DNA of 64,000 bases from Cyanobacteria bacterium SZAS-4 (lineage in GTDB: Bacteria; Cyanobacteriota; Vampirovibrionia; Obscuribacterales; Obscuribacteraceae): NCBI GenBank assembly GCA_018266255.1, contig JAFEAT010000020.1:354292-418291 (forward strand), written 5' to 3'. How positions within the stretch are numbered: position 1 is the first letter of the stretch; the number at the start of each line of letters is the position of its first letter. Made by a program: the position numbers and the translations under genes. Under the pieces are notes generated by a model that saw nothing but the letters and a program-made list of their open reading frames with translations, had not been told where the DNA came from and made no database searches. This document shows positions 43,360-52,017 of the stretch, in pieces.

Positions 43360-44514
43360 ATGAATCCCTTTGTATTCCATTCGCCCACAAAAGTAACCTT
43401 TGGAGAAGGCGCCTCCTGGACCGCCGCAGAGGTTGCCAAGGATTTTGGCGCAACCAAAACTTTCATCGTTACAGATGCGATTTTGATGAAAACTGGCATT
43501 TTGAAGCCAATCATCGAATCATTTGAAGAGAATTCTTATTGTCTTTTCACAGACGTACCTTCAGATTCTGATGTCGATACAGTCGATAAGGCTGCTGCTA
43601 TCGCTCGCGAGTTTGGTGCCAATTGTGTTCTGGCAATTGGTGGCGGTTCGGTAATCGACACGGCGAAGGTCGTGAACATCTGTCTTTCACTAGGTGGACC
43701 ACTGCTTGACTACCAGGGGCTAAATAACTTATCCGATAGATTGGGTCCGTTAATTTGCATCCCGACCACAGCCGGAACTGGCTCTGAAGTTTCGATGGTG
43801 GCAATGGTGAAAAACCACAAAGAAGGAAAGAAGTTGCTGTTTGGCAGCAGATTTCTCGCGCCTGACGCAGCAATTCTCGACCCGACTCTACTGTTGTCTC
43901 TTCCGCCAAAACTAACTGCAGCTACAGGTTTGGACGCCATCACACACGGTATCGAATCATTTTCCGCTGTGATCAGCAGCTCCCCTTTCACCGACGCAAT
44001 GTGCATGGAAGCCTTGAAAATGCTTTTCGAAAACTTGCCGCGCGCCACTGCAAATGGTGCCGACATGGAGGCCCGTTCAGCGACGTTGATTGCCAGCGCT
44101 ATGGCGGGTGTCGCCTTCACTAACTCAGGAGTGGGAATCGTTCATGCCCTGGCACATGCCACTGGCGCTACTTTCGGTACACATCATGGGCTGGCGAATT
44201 CGATTTTGCTTCCGCATTGCATGAACTTTAATATGGACTCGATTGCCAATCGCTACGCATTAATAAGCAGATATTTGAATTTCTCATCCAGTACTAATGA
44301 CAACGATGCGGCAGCGGCCTTGATCAAAGCTGTGTCTGATATTTCGGCTCAGGTGGGATTGCCCACACGCTTAAGAGACTGTGGCATTCCCGTCCTGGAT
44401 AAAAGACAACTAGACGAGTTGGCCTTTTTGGCAAGCACAGATCCTGCAATAATGTTCAATCCGAAGGAAAGCTCGGCGCAAGACATTATTGGGATATACG
44501 AGAGGGCTTATTAA
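43360..44514 (+). CDS. Iron-containing alcohol dehydrogenase (384 aa)
   Basis: ATG at 43360 (MNPFVFHSPTKVTFGEGAS) begins exactly where family members begin; upstream in-frame TTG and ATG codons are less likely. The cofactor motif GGGSVIDTAK and TTAGTGSEVS are intact. The Fe2+-binding set includes TGLDAITHGIES and GIVHALAHATGATFGTHHG. Members reduce aldehydes or ketones with NAD(P)H or oxidise short alcohols. The substrate is unknown. Its stop codon overlaps the start of the SCP2-like gene by one base, so the two are tightly coupled; a PfkB kinase follows. Confidence 0.9.
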   Translation: MNPFVFHSPTKVTFGEGASWTAAEVAKDFGATKTFIVTDAILMKTGILKPIIESFEENSYCLFTDVPSDSDVDTVDKAAAIAREFGANCVLAIGGGSVIDTAKVVNICLSLGGPLLDYQGLNNLSDRLGPLICIPTTAGTGSEVSMVAMVKNHKEGKKLLFGSRFLAPDAAILDPTLLLSLPPKLTAATGLDAITHGIESFSAVISSSPFTDAMCMEALKMLFENLPRATANGADMEARSATLIASAMAGVAFTNSGVGIVHALAHATGATFGTHHGLANSILLPHCMNFNMDSIANRYALISRYLNFSSSTNDNDAAAALIKAVSDISAQVGLPTRLRDCGIPVLDKRQLDELAFLASTDPAIMFNPKESSAQDIIGIYERAY

Positions 44515-44930
44515 TGCCGGTTTACGCGACCACTGAAGAACTGAACGCGACGATGTATGAGCTGTGGACAGCCATCAAACAAGATCCCGATATGGGTCCA
44601 AAGCTTCTTCAGTCAAAGATGATTGCGCAATTTCATTACAGAGAACCTGATGGCCGTATCACCGTCGATTGCAGTGATGGCACCGAGATGAAGATCTACA
44701 CGGGCGAATGTGCAGTGAAACCGGTCGTTGAAATGTTCATGAAATCAGATGTTGCTCACGAGTTCTGGCTTGGAAAAATCGGCATACCAGTGGCAATTTT
44801 GACCGGCAAAATCGTTTCTAAGGGACCTGTAAATCAAGCTCTTGCTCTGCTTCCTGTGATCAAACCAGCGTTCGATCTCTATCCTGCAATTTACAGCAAG
44901 CACTGCTCGAGTGCTGTCGCCGCAAAATAG
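44514..44930 (+). CDS. SCP2-like sterol/lipid-carrier domain protein (138 aa)
   Basis: The ATG shares its A with the preceding TAA stop. The single domain has the SCP2 pattern: DGTEMKIYTGECAVKPVVEM, a central helix and the C-terminal GPVNQALALLPVIKPAFDLY. SCP2 folds bind fatty acyl or other hydrophobic ligands in a tunnel. There is no signal peptide, so it is cytoplasmic. Coupling to an alcohol dehydrogenase suggests it carries a long-chain alcohol, aldehyde or polyketide-like substrate to that enzyme; this is inference. Confidence 0.75.
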   Translation: MPVYATTEELNATMYELWTAIKQDPDMGPKLLQSKMIAQFHYREPDGRITVDCSDGTEMKIYTGECAVKPVVEMFMKSDVAHEFWLGKIGIPVAILTGKIVSKGPVNQALALLPVIKPAFDLYPAIYSKHCSSAVAAK

Positions 44931-44941
44931 TCAATCAGTCT

Positions 44942-46006
44942 TTGGAATCTGCAAACAGTGTTGTAATAACCATCGGCGAGATAGTCGTTGATTGGATTTC
45001 TACAGACATTGGATTGGGCTTCAAAGAGTCAACTGAATTTCACCGCGCCCTTGGCGGTAACGCCACCAATGTTTCGGTGGCTGTATCGAGGCTTGGTGGC
45101 TCTTCTCGTTTAATCGCCAAGATTGGAGCAGATCTCCACAGCGATTTGGTTCGGACCAAATTGATTGAAGAGAAAGTGGATCTGGACTTTCTGTACGTTG
45201 ATTCAAAATATCCAACTGCAAATTGTTATGGCATTCGCGATGCCAGTGATGAAGCCATTTACTACAATTGGCCGAAACCGAACGCAGCGCTAATGCTTTG
45301 CGAAGATGATATTACATACGATGCCTTTAATGGAGCCTCGTTCATTCACGCCACCGGAATCTCTCTCACCATCGAACCGCGCAAAACCGCAGTGTTGAAG
45401 GCGTTGGAGATGGCTAGATCGAAATCGGTTTTGGTGTCATTCGATGCCAGTTTTCCAACTGACAGTCTTGACTCGATTGATGACGCGAAAGAGGCGATGC
45501 TTCTCGCAGATCTCATCAAGATCAATTTAACTGAGTTGCTCTACTGGACAGGACTTCCAGAGAATTCGGTGGCAAAACACTTGGCAGATTTGCGGCAGGC
45601 TAACTTCGCTTTGTCCGATCCGAATGTCGCGGAGTTGAAAAACGCAATCGATGCATTTATGAAAAACTACACGCCAATCGCAGTGCTCCTCACATTTGGA
45701 CCACACGGTTCGATGGTCGTGACAGAGAAGTTTGCAGTTTACAGCGCACCGATTGCGGTCGAATCTATTTGTTCGATCGGAGCCGGTGATGCCTATATCG
45801 GAGCAGTTATGTTTTGCCTGACCGAGCGTCAGGTTAACAAACAAACCATCTTGAACTTTTCCGAATCCGAGTGGCAGCAAGTCGCAACCTTCGCCAACGC
45901 TGTCGGGGCATTGGCGACAAAACACGTCAGCGCTGTTGGATCACTTCCCACGAAATACGAAGTAGAGCAATTGCTAAATGTCGATCGCGCTAACGCGGCT
46001 CGCTAA
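44942..46006 (+). CDS. PfkB-family carbohydrate kinase (354 aa)
   Basis: The start is TTG at 44942, 11 bases after the previous stop; no ATG is available before the conserved ITIGEIVVDW strand. Family signatures are GGNATNVSVAVSRLGG near the N-terminus and SIGAGDAYIGAVMF, in which Asp283 is the catalytic base. Fructokinase-like enzymes of this group phosphorylate fructose, ribose or nucleosides. The C-terminus has an unusually acidic stretch before it. It is the third gene of the alcohol dehydrogenase/SCP2 operon, so its substrate may be a modified sugar or polyol rather than fructose. Confidence 0.88.
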   Translation: MESANSVVITIGEIVVDWISTDIGLGFKESTEFHRALGGNATNVSVAVSRLGGSSRLIAKIGADLHSDLVRTKLIEEKVDLDFLYVDSKYPTANCYGIRDASDEAIYYNWPKPNAALMLCEDDITYDAFNGASFIHATGISLTIEPRKTAVLKALEMARSKSVLVSFDASFPTDSLDSIDDAKEAMLLADLIKINLTELLYWTGLPENSVAKHLADLRQANFALSDPNVAELKNAIDAFMKNYTPIAVLLTFGPHGSMVVTEKFAVYSAPIAVESICSIGAGDAYIGAVMFCLTERQVNKQTILNFSESEWQQVATFANAVGALATKHVSAVGSLPTKYEVEQLLNVDRANAAR

Positions 46007-46217
46007 CACTGTGTGATCACTAACACTGTGCGCTCACCAGTCGCGCTAACACGGCAAAGTGACAGCAAAGAGACAGCGCCGTAAATTAAGAGCATTTTAT
46101 CATCGCCTTAATACGTGAATTCCCCCAGTTAAACGCTTTTTGGCGCTTTCAGCCAGCTTTCATTTAATAGAACTTATTGTTACACTGGCGGCGGAATCCT
46201 CCCTGGCGGTCTGAAAC

Positions 46218-46361
46218 ATGCATTTCTTTTTTGTCGAAACCCTGCACGACATACTTCATAGCGCCACAACGTGGCTGACCGTGGGATTGGTCTTAGGATC
46301 CGTTGCATCCATCTACATTTTCTATCGCTTGTTCGAAGCCGATCTTTTCAGCGCAGACTAA
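46218..46361 (+). CDS. Possible 47-residue membrane protein
   Basis: ATG at 46218 opens a 47-residue frame with one hydrophobic helix (TTWLTVGLVLGSVASIYIFY) and an acidic end (EADLFSAD). The ribosome site is poor (GGCGG 12 bases upstream). It lies alone in the gap between the PfkB gene and yedF. It may be real, since the helix is well formed, but it could be chance. In the gap before it, CTAACACTGTG occurs twice at about 46003-46032. Confidence 0.4.
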   Translation: MHFFFVETLHDILHSATTWLTVGLVLGSVASIYIFYRLFEADLFSAD

Positions 46362-46405
46362 GCTGGAAATTTTAGCGGGTACGTTTGCAGTGTCACGCGC
46401 CTCTG

Positions 46406-47068
46406 TTAGGGCGAGATCACTTTGTCGGCTGCGAATATGTATTCGCAGATGGCGAACATGTTTGTGATCTGCTCGACCGGAATCTTGCCTTTCAATCCGT
46501 AAAATTCAACGCACAATCCGCACGCTAACACATCGCATCCTGCTTCTTTGAAGTCGTTGAGAACCTTGAGCGCAGGCGAGTCTGGTGCCATCAGTCTGAC
46601 TCCGGTATTTGCCATCAAAAGCGCACGCGGACGTTGACCCGACTCGAACATAGTTTGTAGAAACATGTTGAGCAAAGTGGTGCTAAATTCCGGATCGCCG
46701 TCGCCGAATTTATCCTTTCCAAGAAAAACAACGTTGCCGACTTCTGATTGCGCAGTTGTCGAAGCTTTCATGTTTGCAGGATCCACATGACTGTGACTTG
46801 ATGCAGAAGCTACAGATCCGGCAGCTGCAGCTGATTCCTTTCGCTCGATGGTGACAACGAAATTGTCGTCCTTCGATTCACTGGCAAATTGCATTTTCAA
46901 AGATCTTGCTAATCGATTCAAATTATTCACATTGACTTCGCCGTCAACGATCGCTTCGACTGATTCAATCGATGCATCATCCAAAAGTTTCTTGGTTCGC
47001 AAAACTGGTTCAGGACAAATCAACCCACGTAAATCCACTTGTCTTTTCGCCTTATCATCCACGCTCAT
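46406..47068 (-). CDS. yedF: Selenium-metabolism protein YedF (TusA + DsrE domains)
   Basis: An N-terminal TusA-like domain (VDLRGLICPEPVLRTKKLL, with Cys18 in CPEP) is joined through an Ala/Ser linker (about 80-105) to a DsrE-like domain (VVFLGKDKFGDGDPEF, then CDVLACGLCVEFYGLKG). The linked pair is the YedF arrangement, which tracks with selD in selenium-using bacteria. It may handle reactive selenium or sulfur. The ATG overlaps the last 14 bases of selD, so translation is coupled. Its exact role is not known for the family. Confidence 0.88.
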   Translation of the reverse strand: MSVDDKAKRQVDLRGLICPEPVLRTKKLLDDASIESVEAIVDGEVNVNNLNRLARSLKMQFASESKDDNFVVTIERKESAAAAGSVASASSHSHVDPANMKASTTAQSEVGNVVFLGKDKFGDGDPEFSTTLLNMFLQTMFESGQRPRALLMANTGVRLMAPDSPALKVLNDFKEAGCDVLACGLCVEFYGLKGKIPVEQITNMFAICEYIFAADKVISP

Positions 47069-48125
47069 CGCTTGCCACCTCTACAATTCCGCTGGTACCT
47101 GCCCTGAAGTTTCCTATACATGCCGCTTGTATATCTGATGCTAGTAGTTCTTTTACAAGTTGTTCCGATTTTTCAAACGGGATTGAAAATAGTAATCCAC
47201 CTGAGGTCTGTGGATCAAAAAGAAGATCCATCATCGCCAGGTCAACATCATTTATATAGGTAGTGAATTGCTCGTACGAGTTTCTGTTGCCATACGCTCC
47301 AGCGGGCACGAATCCTTGATCTGCGAGCTCGTAAACTTCAGGTAGAAGAGGAACACGGTTGACCGAAATCTGAGCGCTCAAGCCGCTGGCTTTTGCCATT
47401 TCGTGCACGTGACCGATCAACCCAAACCCAGTGACGTCTGTCGCGGCATTGGGACTATATTTGAGAGCAATCTCCAGGGCCTTGTTATTCAGTGTAGTGA
47501 GACTTTTCAATAGCACATCATCAGCGTTTTTCGAGATGAGATTCGCCTTCATACCCAGTAGCGCAACGCCTGTGCCAAGGGGTTTGCAGATGACGATGCC
47601 GTCCCCTGCCTTCGCACCGCCATTGGTGAGTATTTTGGAAGGATGTACAACTCCCGTTACGGACAATCCGTAGATAGGTTCGTGCGACTGGATCGAGTGT
47701 CCGCCCGCAAGAATGGCGCCTGCAGCTTGCACTTGTGTGGCTCCACCTCTAAGCACGTCTCGTACTACGTCAATTGGGAAATCGCATGTGGGAAAGCATA
47801 GGACATTCAATGCGAGTATCGGTGTGCCTCCCATCGCATACACGTCAGAAAGCGCATTCGCAGCGGAGATCATTCCATATAAGTAGGGATCATCTACTAC
47901 AGGCGGGAAGAAGTCGATTGTTTGAATTATGGCGACTTCTTCTGAAATCCTGTAAACAGCGGCATCTTCAAAATGCTCCATGCCTGTCAATAAATCAGGA
48001 GAAGTGGCAAGCGGAAGGTTTGTCAGGATTTGAGCCAGCTCTGCTGCACCGATCTTAGCCGCACAACCGCCAGCTTTTACGTTTGCTGTCAATAATTTTG
48101 AAGCAGTTTGACGCTCTTCATTCAT
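47055..48125 (-). CDS. selD: Selenide, water dikinase SelD (Cys type)
   Basis: SelD makes selenophosphate from selenide and ATP for selenocysteine or 2-selenouridine. The active-site pair is Cys21 and Lys24 in KAGGCAAKIG, with cysteine in place of the selenocysteine found in some homologues. The glycine-rich ATP region (GGHSIQSHEPIYGLSVTG) and DVTGFGLIGHVHEMAKASG are present. It lies upstream of yedF in one operon. No selA, selB or tRNA-Sec gene is in the window, so its end use is open. The region before it is shared with the regulator gene at 48500. Confidence 0.93.
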   Translation of the reverse strand: MNEERQTASKLLTANVKAGGCAAKIGAAELAQILTNLPLATSPDLLTGMEHFEDAAVYRISEEVAIIQTIDFFPPVVDDPYLYGMISAANALSDVYAMGGTPILALNVLCFPTCDFPIDVVRDVLRGGATQVQAAGAILAGGHSIQSHEPIYGLSVTGVVHPSKILTNGGAKAGDGIVICKPLGTGVALLGMKANLISKNADDVLLKSLTTLNNKALEIALKYSPNAATDVTGFGLIGHVHEMAKASGLSAQISVNRVPLLPEVYELADQGFVPAGAYGNRNSYEQFTTYINDVDLAMMDLLFDPQTSGGLLFSIPFEKSEQLVKELLASDIQAACIGNFRAGTSGIVEVASDERG

Positions 48126-48499
48126 AAAAATTCGCTTGCTCGTCCTATTCGTCTATCCGCATAAATAGTAATTCTCAACGAAGTCGCTCGTAGGATGAGC
48201 TGAATCTGCTGAAGTAGTAGTCTAAAGGCTATACAGATATTGCCTTTTGGAAACCCGCATGATATCTCGGTTTCGCGCTGTGCCGTTTTTCGTCATTCCA
48301 AGAAACCTTTTAACTTAGTTTCGATATGAACTTGTGAAATTGGGCGTTTGAGCCCTTTAAAAACTAGTGGCATGAGTGTAAATTGTAACTCTAGTAAATC
48401 GCCTTGCGGCCAGCATAGTCGGTGTTCTTGCGAACGTCTATGCGACAAACTTCTTCGTAAACATATATATTCTCCGCCTTGTAATTTGAAGGATCTTGC
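48126..48499. other. Divergent intergenic region between selD and a small regulator
   Basis: These 374 bases hold no gene I accept; a frame at 48348-48755 overlaps the regulator gene in another phase and is rejected. A possible promoter for the regulator is GCGACA (48442-48447), 18 bases, TATATT (48466-48471). An imperfect dyad GAGTGTAAATTGTAACTC lies near 48373 and could be an operator for the regulator itself, but this is weak. Confidence 0.3.
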
Positions 48500-48706
48500 A
48501 TGCCTAAGAAAGTACTCGTGGCTTTACCACCTGGTCTCCTCGAACAAATCGACATCGTTGCTCAAACGGAGCATCGTACGCGCTCGGACTTGGTCAGAGA
48601 AGCGCTGCGACGTTACGTCGATACGTTTAAGCGAACTCAAGGTCCTCGCATGTCCATCAGCACGGTCGGACCCCAGAAGGTCGCTCTGCTTACGGAAGTT
48701 GAGTAA
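48500..48706 (+). CDS. Ribbon-helix-helix (CopG/MetJ-type) transcription regulator (68 aa)
   Basis: The first 45 residues form a RHH DNA-binding fold: strand KKVLVALPPGLLEQIDIVAQ, helix, turn, and helix TRSDLVREALRRYVDTFKRT. The rest is a 20-residue tail. GAAGGAT lies about six bases before the ATG. Such proteins dimerise and bind short operators with the N-terminal strand. No toxin partner follows, so it is not an obvious antitoxin. It stands alone between selD and a small membrane protein gene. Targets unknown. Confidence 0.8.
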   Translation: MPKKVLVALPPGLLEQIDIVAQTEHRTRSDLVREALRRYVDTFKRTQGPRMSISTVGPQKVALLTEVE

Positions 48707-48785
48707 TCCTCCCATTGATTTAATTCCGGGCAGACACTACCATTGCGCACATTAACGCAGTAGGTAGGTTCGTCGGAGTCTCGAC

Positions 48786-49133
48786 ATGGTTCACGCACTG
48801 TCCCAAATTCAATGGGGCCGAGTCATCCTTTTCGAGTTGTTCTTCATAGGCGTCGTCATGATGGGGCTTGGATTCGTCAAGCTGCCCAGGTTCATGATGC
48901 GCAGACAGTTGGTCAAAGGGTTCCCCTGGGGTTACTACCAAGACCAGCTTCCGAAGCGCGACGGCGGCTACTATCAAGAGAACGACACCGACTTCTTACA
49001 TGACACCGGCACTGAGTTCGGCGGTCTGGAAGGTTTCGGCGACTACGGCGAATTCAGCGGCTTCGGCGAATTGGGCGAGTTCGGCAATAGCTTCTTTGGC
49101 GGTGACGCCGGGGGCGGCGGCGGTATGGAGTAG
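48786..49133 (+). CDS. Small membrane protein with Gly/Phe/Glu-rich tail (115 aa)
   Basis: One hydrophobic helix at about 12-31 (VILFELFFIGVVMMGLGFV) is followed by a basic turn (RFMMRRQLVKG), then a tail in which Gly, Glu and Phe alternate (GEFSGFGELGEFGNSF, about 85-103) and a final poly-Gly stretch. By the positive-inside rule the basic turn suggests a cytoplasmic tail. The tail is acidic and repetitive, perhaps a phase-forming or binding segment. I do not recognise a family. A CPBP protease gene follows on the same strand. Confidence 0.65.
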   Translation: MVHALSQIQWGRVILFELFFIGVVMMGLGFVKLPRFMMRRQLVKGFPWGYYQDQLPKRDGGYYQENDTDFLHDTGTEFGGLEGFGDYGEFSGFGELGEFGNSFFGGDAGGGGGME

Positions 49134-49242
49134 CGCTTAGGCGATCCTGAGCGCGCCGGGCTGTCATACAGCTATACTTTAGGCACTGGTGCCTCGCGGC
49201 AATCGACGCGTTGCCATCGAGAGCTAGGGAGCCGCGTTTCAA

Positions 49243-50826
49243 TTGTCTTCTGTCAATCCTGTGTTCTATTGGCTGGCCGGCTTCGTGGCGCTGGGCGCTG
49301 CGCTTTTGCTTGTCAAAGACGAGAAATTAAAGCCCCGCATCATCGACGTATTGCTCATTGTTGCGACGATCTTCGTTGGTCAGCATCTCTGGCATGCGCT
49401 CGACCCAAACAAGGCTCAGAAGTCATCCACTGCGCCTGTAATAGACTCTGACAAGGCTGAGCTCTCCTTAAAGATGGCCCAGGGGCTCGAGGCGACATCG
49501 CAGGTATTTCTCACTCCCAAGATCGTGGACCGCCGCAGCCATTCGCCGCTCAGCATACCCGCTGCTGGAACGGCTCAGTCGAGTGAAAAATCGATCGAAG
49601 CTCTAAAACGTGAAGCCCAGAGAATCGTCGGTGAATTGGTTCAGAAAAATCCCCAGGCTGGTGTGCTGGAGAGCAAATACGCTCTCATCACCCACGATTT
49701 GGGTGACCCAAACAGCATGTCTCTGGAGCGTTTGTCGCACATAGATTCTCCCAATGCCAAATCGCTTCACAAAGCAATGACTGTGCTTTACGGGACGGCA
49801 AAACCGACGACGGAAGAAGTTAACGAAGCGGAAAACACATTCAAAACGTTGCTCCCACGCGGATGGTATCGAGACACCGCCCTGCTCGAGTTGTACAAAA
49901 AAACTGGTCGGAAAGCCGAGTTGCAGGCTTTGCAAACCCAGGTCACGGATCAAGGCTTGCGCCTTGTTTACAAGCTGGTGGCCATCGGTTGCATCATGAT
50001 CTTCTCGTTTTTTGTTGGTGTAATCGTCATTCTTGCGCAGCTTTTCTTTCTGCCCAGAAACGTCACGAAGGAGGCAGACAGAGCCCTTATCGCTTCTCCC
50101 ATCGCGTTCAGCCCTAGAACCATATATGGTGTTTTCATCGCCTGGATGACGACACAGGTTTTGTTGAGTTCGCTTCTCCAGACCGGAGTCAAAGTGGGCG
50201 AACTCATGAATCGTGGCGTTTTTCTCGCCGCTATCACCATGGCTGTGCTCTATCTCGCCGCCAACGGTCCCGGCATTTTCTACATCTGGCTGGTCGCCGC
50301 CAAGCCTTACAAGCTCAATCTTTTCGAAACCGTAAAGCTGAGAACTAGAGTCGGTAAGCTGGGTCCTGTAAGAATGGTTTTGGCTGGCTGGCTGACCTGG
50401 TTTGCTGCGGTTCCTGTGGTGCTGGTCTGCTATCTTTTGGCGATCAAATTGATGAACTCACAAGGCTCATCAAACCCAGTCATAGCGCTTGTGATGGAAG
50501 CTTCACGCTCTGCTGATTTTGCTTCAATTATCATGTTCTATTTCACTCTCGGCGTGTTCGCCCCGATCTGCGAAGAAACTCTATTTAGAGGCTTTCTCTA
50601 CACCAGTTTGCGCAGATATTGGGGGGTCATGCCATCTCTTCTTCTGACCGCTTTTCTCTTTGCCGGAGTGCATTTGGATGGTGGCGGCTTTCTGCCGTTG
50701 TTCGGTTTGGGCTTCCTATTCGGATTCATCGTGGAACGCACCAAGAGCATCGTGCCAAGTATGGTGGCACACGGACTATGGAATAGCGGCACATTTACGC
50801 TTGTTCTGCTTCTTTTCGGAAATTAG
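49243..50826 (+). CDS. CPBP-family intramembrane protease (527 aa)
   Basis: The start is TTG at 49243, before SSVNPVFYWLAG; AGGGAG lies about 13 bases upstream. Two N-terminal helices (about 7-22 and 32-47) and a soluble helical region to about 240 precede at least six hydrophobic helices. The ABI/CPBP motifs are intact: CEETLFRGFLY with Glu444-Glu445 and Arg449, FAGVHL and AHGLWN. The family includes prenyl-protein and bacteriocin-related glutamate proteases. The soluble N-terminal part is longer than in most members. No bacteriocin gene is nearby. Confidence 0.85.
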   Translation: MSSVNPVFYWLAGFVALGAALLLVKDEKLKPRIIDVLLIVATIFVGQHLWHALDPNKAQKSSTAPVIDSDKAELSLKMAQGLEATSQVFLTPKIVDRRSHSPLSIPAAGTAQSSEKSIEALKREAQRIVGELVQKNPQAGVLESKYALITHDLGDPNSMSLERLSHIDSPNAKSLHKAMTVLYGTAKPTTEEVNEAENTFKTLLPRGWYRDTALLELYKKTGRKAELQALQTQVTDQGLRLVYKLVAIGCIMIFSFFVGVIVILAQLFFLPRNVTKEADRALIASPIAFSPRTIYGVFIAWMTTQVLLSSLLQTGVKVGELMNRGVFLAAITMAVLYLAANGPGIFYIWLVAAKPYKLNLFETVKLRTRVGKLGPVRMVLAGWLTWFAAVPVVLVCYLLAIKLMNSQGSSNPVIALVMEASRSADFASIIMFYFTLGVFAPICEETLFRGFLYTSLRRYWGVMPSLLLTAFLFAGVHLDGGGFLPLFGLGFLFGFIVERTKSIVPSMVAHGLWNSGTFTLVLLLFGN

Positions 50827-50841
50827 ACGCAGCTCTTTATC

Positions 50842-51471
50842 TTGACCGCAAGTAGCTCATCAATCGCATGCACGGTCGGCAAAGACAACACCGAATCTTG
50901 GCAACGTGCCATACTGGAAATAAGTACGCACGGCGAGGAAGAAGCCTTGGTCGCAACTTTTCCATCAGTCAGCATGCGAGTTGTATCGGCACCTTACTTC
51001 AAAAGAAGAGGTCTGGTGCCTCTTTTAATTGGGCTTTGCATCGGTTGGATTTTCGTTTGCATCTGGGGCGCAGTGGCTGCCTTTCTTCTCGCAAACAATC
51101 CAGGCTGGGCCTTCGTTTTGTTCGCATCTACTTTTGGTTTTGCAGGTTTTCTTTGCTGGATGTCCTATCAAGTTTTTTGCGACGCATTCAAAACTTACAC
51201 GTTCGAGCTGACTGACGCGGAAGCTGTTTTGCAAATTTTCGATCGTCTGCGCAAGACTAAACGAACCCAAATGGTATTGCTTGACGACATCAAATTCGCT
51301 GAATATTACCCCTATTGCGACGATTCGAGCGTTATCTTCCACGCACCATACACCGACATGGAAGTGCCATTGTGGCCTATGGGATTACATGCGCAAGATA
51401 TCCTGGACTTCTTGAAAGGGCGTGGCGTACAGGTTATTAACGTGCAGAGTGACGAAAAATTTCCTGAATAG
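50842..51471 (+). CDS. Two-helix membrane protein of unknown function (209 aa)
   Basis: The start is TTG at 50842, 15 bases after the CPBP gene stop, with no clear ribosome site. About 55 polar residues precede two adjacent hydrophobic helices (LLIGLCIGWIFVCIWGAVA, about 61-80, and a second at about 90-112). A cytoplasmic beta-rich part (about 118-209) carries TYTFELTDAEAVLQIFDRLR. This resembles the general plan of bacterial PH-like membrane proteins but lacks any motif I can name. Likely co-transcribed with the protease gene. Confidence 0.65.
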   Translation: MTASSSSIACTVGKDNTESWQRAILEISTHGEEEALVATFPSVSMRVVSAPYFKRRGLVPLLIGLCIGWIFVCIWGAVAAFLLANNPGWAFVLFASTFGFAGFLCWMSYQVFCDAFKTYTFELTDAEAVLQIFDRLRKTKRTQMVLLDDIKFAEYYPYCDDSSVIFHAPYTDMEVPLWPMGLHAQDILDFLKGRGVQVINVQSDEKFPE

Positions 51472-51625
51472 GGCACTTGCCATGGTGGCAATGCGATACC
51501 AAATGTGCTACCATCCATTTTGTCTGTAGCATGAAGGGGGTTTTCGGAACCGTGCCTTCAGAAATTCGTCTTTCTCTTTACTAAGAGTTATCCCAGTCGA
51601 ATCGTGGTGTTGGAGGTGTTGGATC

Positions 51626-51868
51626 ATGTCTCAAGCTTTCAAAGTAGGCGATCGTGTCGAATGGAACTCGGATTCGGGTTACGTGGCAGGAACGATCACA
51701 AGAAAAGTAACAACGGAGTTGAACTTCAAAGGCTATATTCGCCATGCCTCTGAAAAAGACCCGCAGTTCATAATCAAGAACGAACTAAACAATCAAGAAG
51801 TGATGCAGAGGGGTGCCACATTGCGTCCAGCTCGCAAAAACAAGTCTCTGGTAACTTCTTCTCGCTAA
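51626..51868 (+). CDS. DUF2945/TUDOR-like small protein (80 aa)
   Basis: A single small beta-barrel domain begins FKVGDRVEWNSDSGYVAGTI and continues with TRKVTTELNFKGYIRHASEKD, a pattern I know from DUF2945 (hypervirulence-associated TUDOR domain). The C-terminus is basic (LRPARKNKSLV). GGAGG precedes the ATG by about ten bases. Many bacteria and plant-associated fungi carry it; function is unknown. It stands alone with its own strong terminator. Confidence 0.8.
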   Translation: MSQAFKVGDRVEWNSDSGYVAGTITRKVTTELNFKGYIRHASEKDPQFIIKNELNNQEVMQRGATLRPARKNKSLVTSSR

Positions 51869-51895
51869 ACGAATAAAGCATTACCACACACGTGG

Positions 51896-51927
51896 AAAGC
51901 CCGGTCAGAGCAATCAGACCGGGCTTT
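51896..51927 (+). terminator. Strong GC hairpin terminator
   Basis: Perfect 11-base arms AAAGCCCGGTC and GACCGGGCTTT flank a ten-base loop. It lies 28 bases after the DUF2945 gene. The A/T ends of the stem supply the T tract on both strands, so it may work in both directions. Confidence 0.8.
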
Positions 51928-51987
51928 GCGTTGCTGGATTTGCATAGCAATGCAGTTATAGCTTTGAAATCGACTAACTCATGAGCT

Positions 51988-52017
51988 TGAATTTTTGCCG
52001 ATATCGGCAAAAATTCA
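51988..52017. promoter_or_regulatory. Perfect 30-bp palindrome upstream of zwf
   Basis: The palindrome is centred at 52002.5, between the two As of GCCGATATCGGC, with arms rich in A/T outside (TGAATTTTT and its complement). It lies about 150 bases before the zwf ATG and about 57 bases before a TACAAT box (52059-52064). It could be a regulator operator for the pentose-phosphate operon or a cruciform or terminator-like element. Its length without mismatch or loop is unusual. Confidence 0.75.

Noticed and set aside
48500..48706. Antitoxin of a toxin-antitoxin pair
   Set aside because: No small toxin-like gene overlaps or follows; the next gene is a membrane protein 79 bases away.
48348..48755. 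135-residue frame overlapping the ribbon-helix-helix gene
   Set aside because: The overlapping 68-residue frame is a clear RHH regulator with a ribosome site; the longer frame has no recognisable features.
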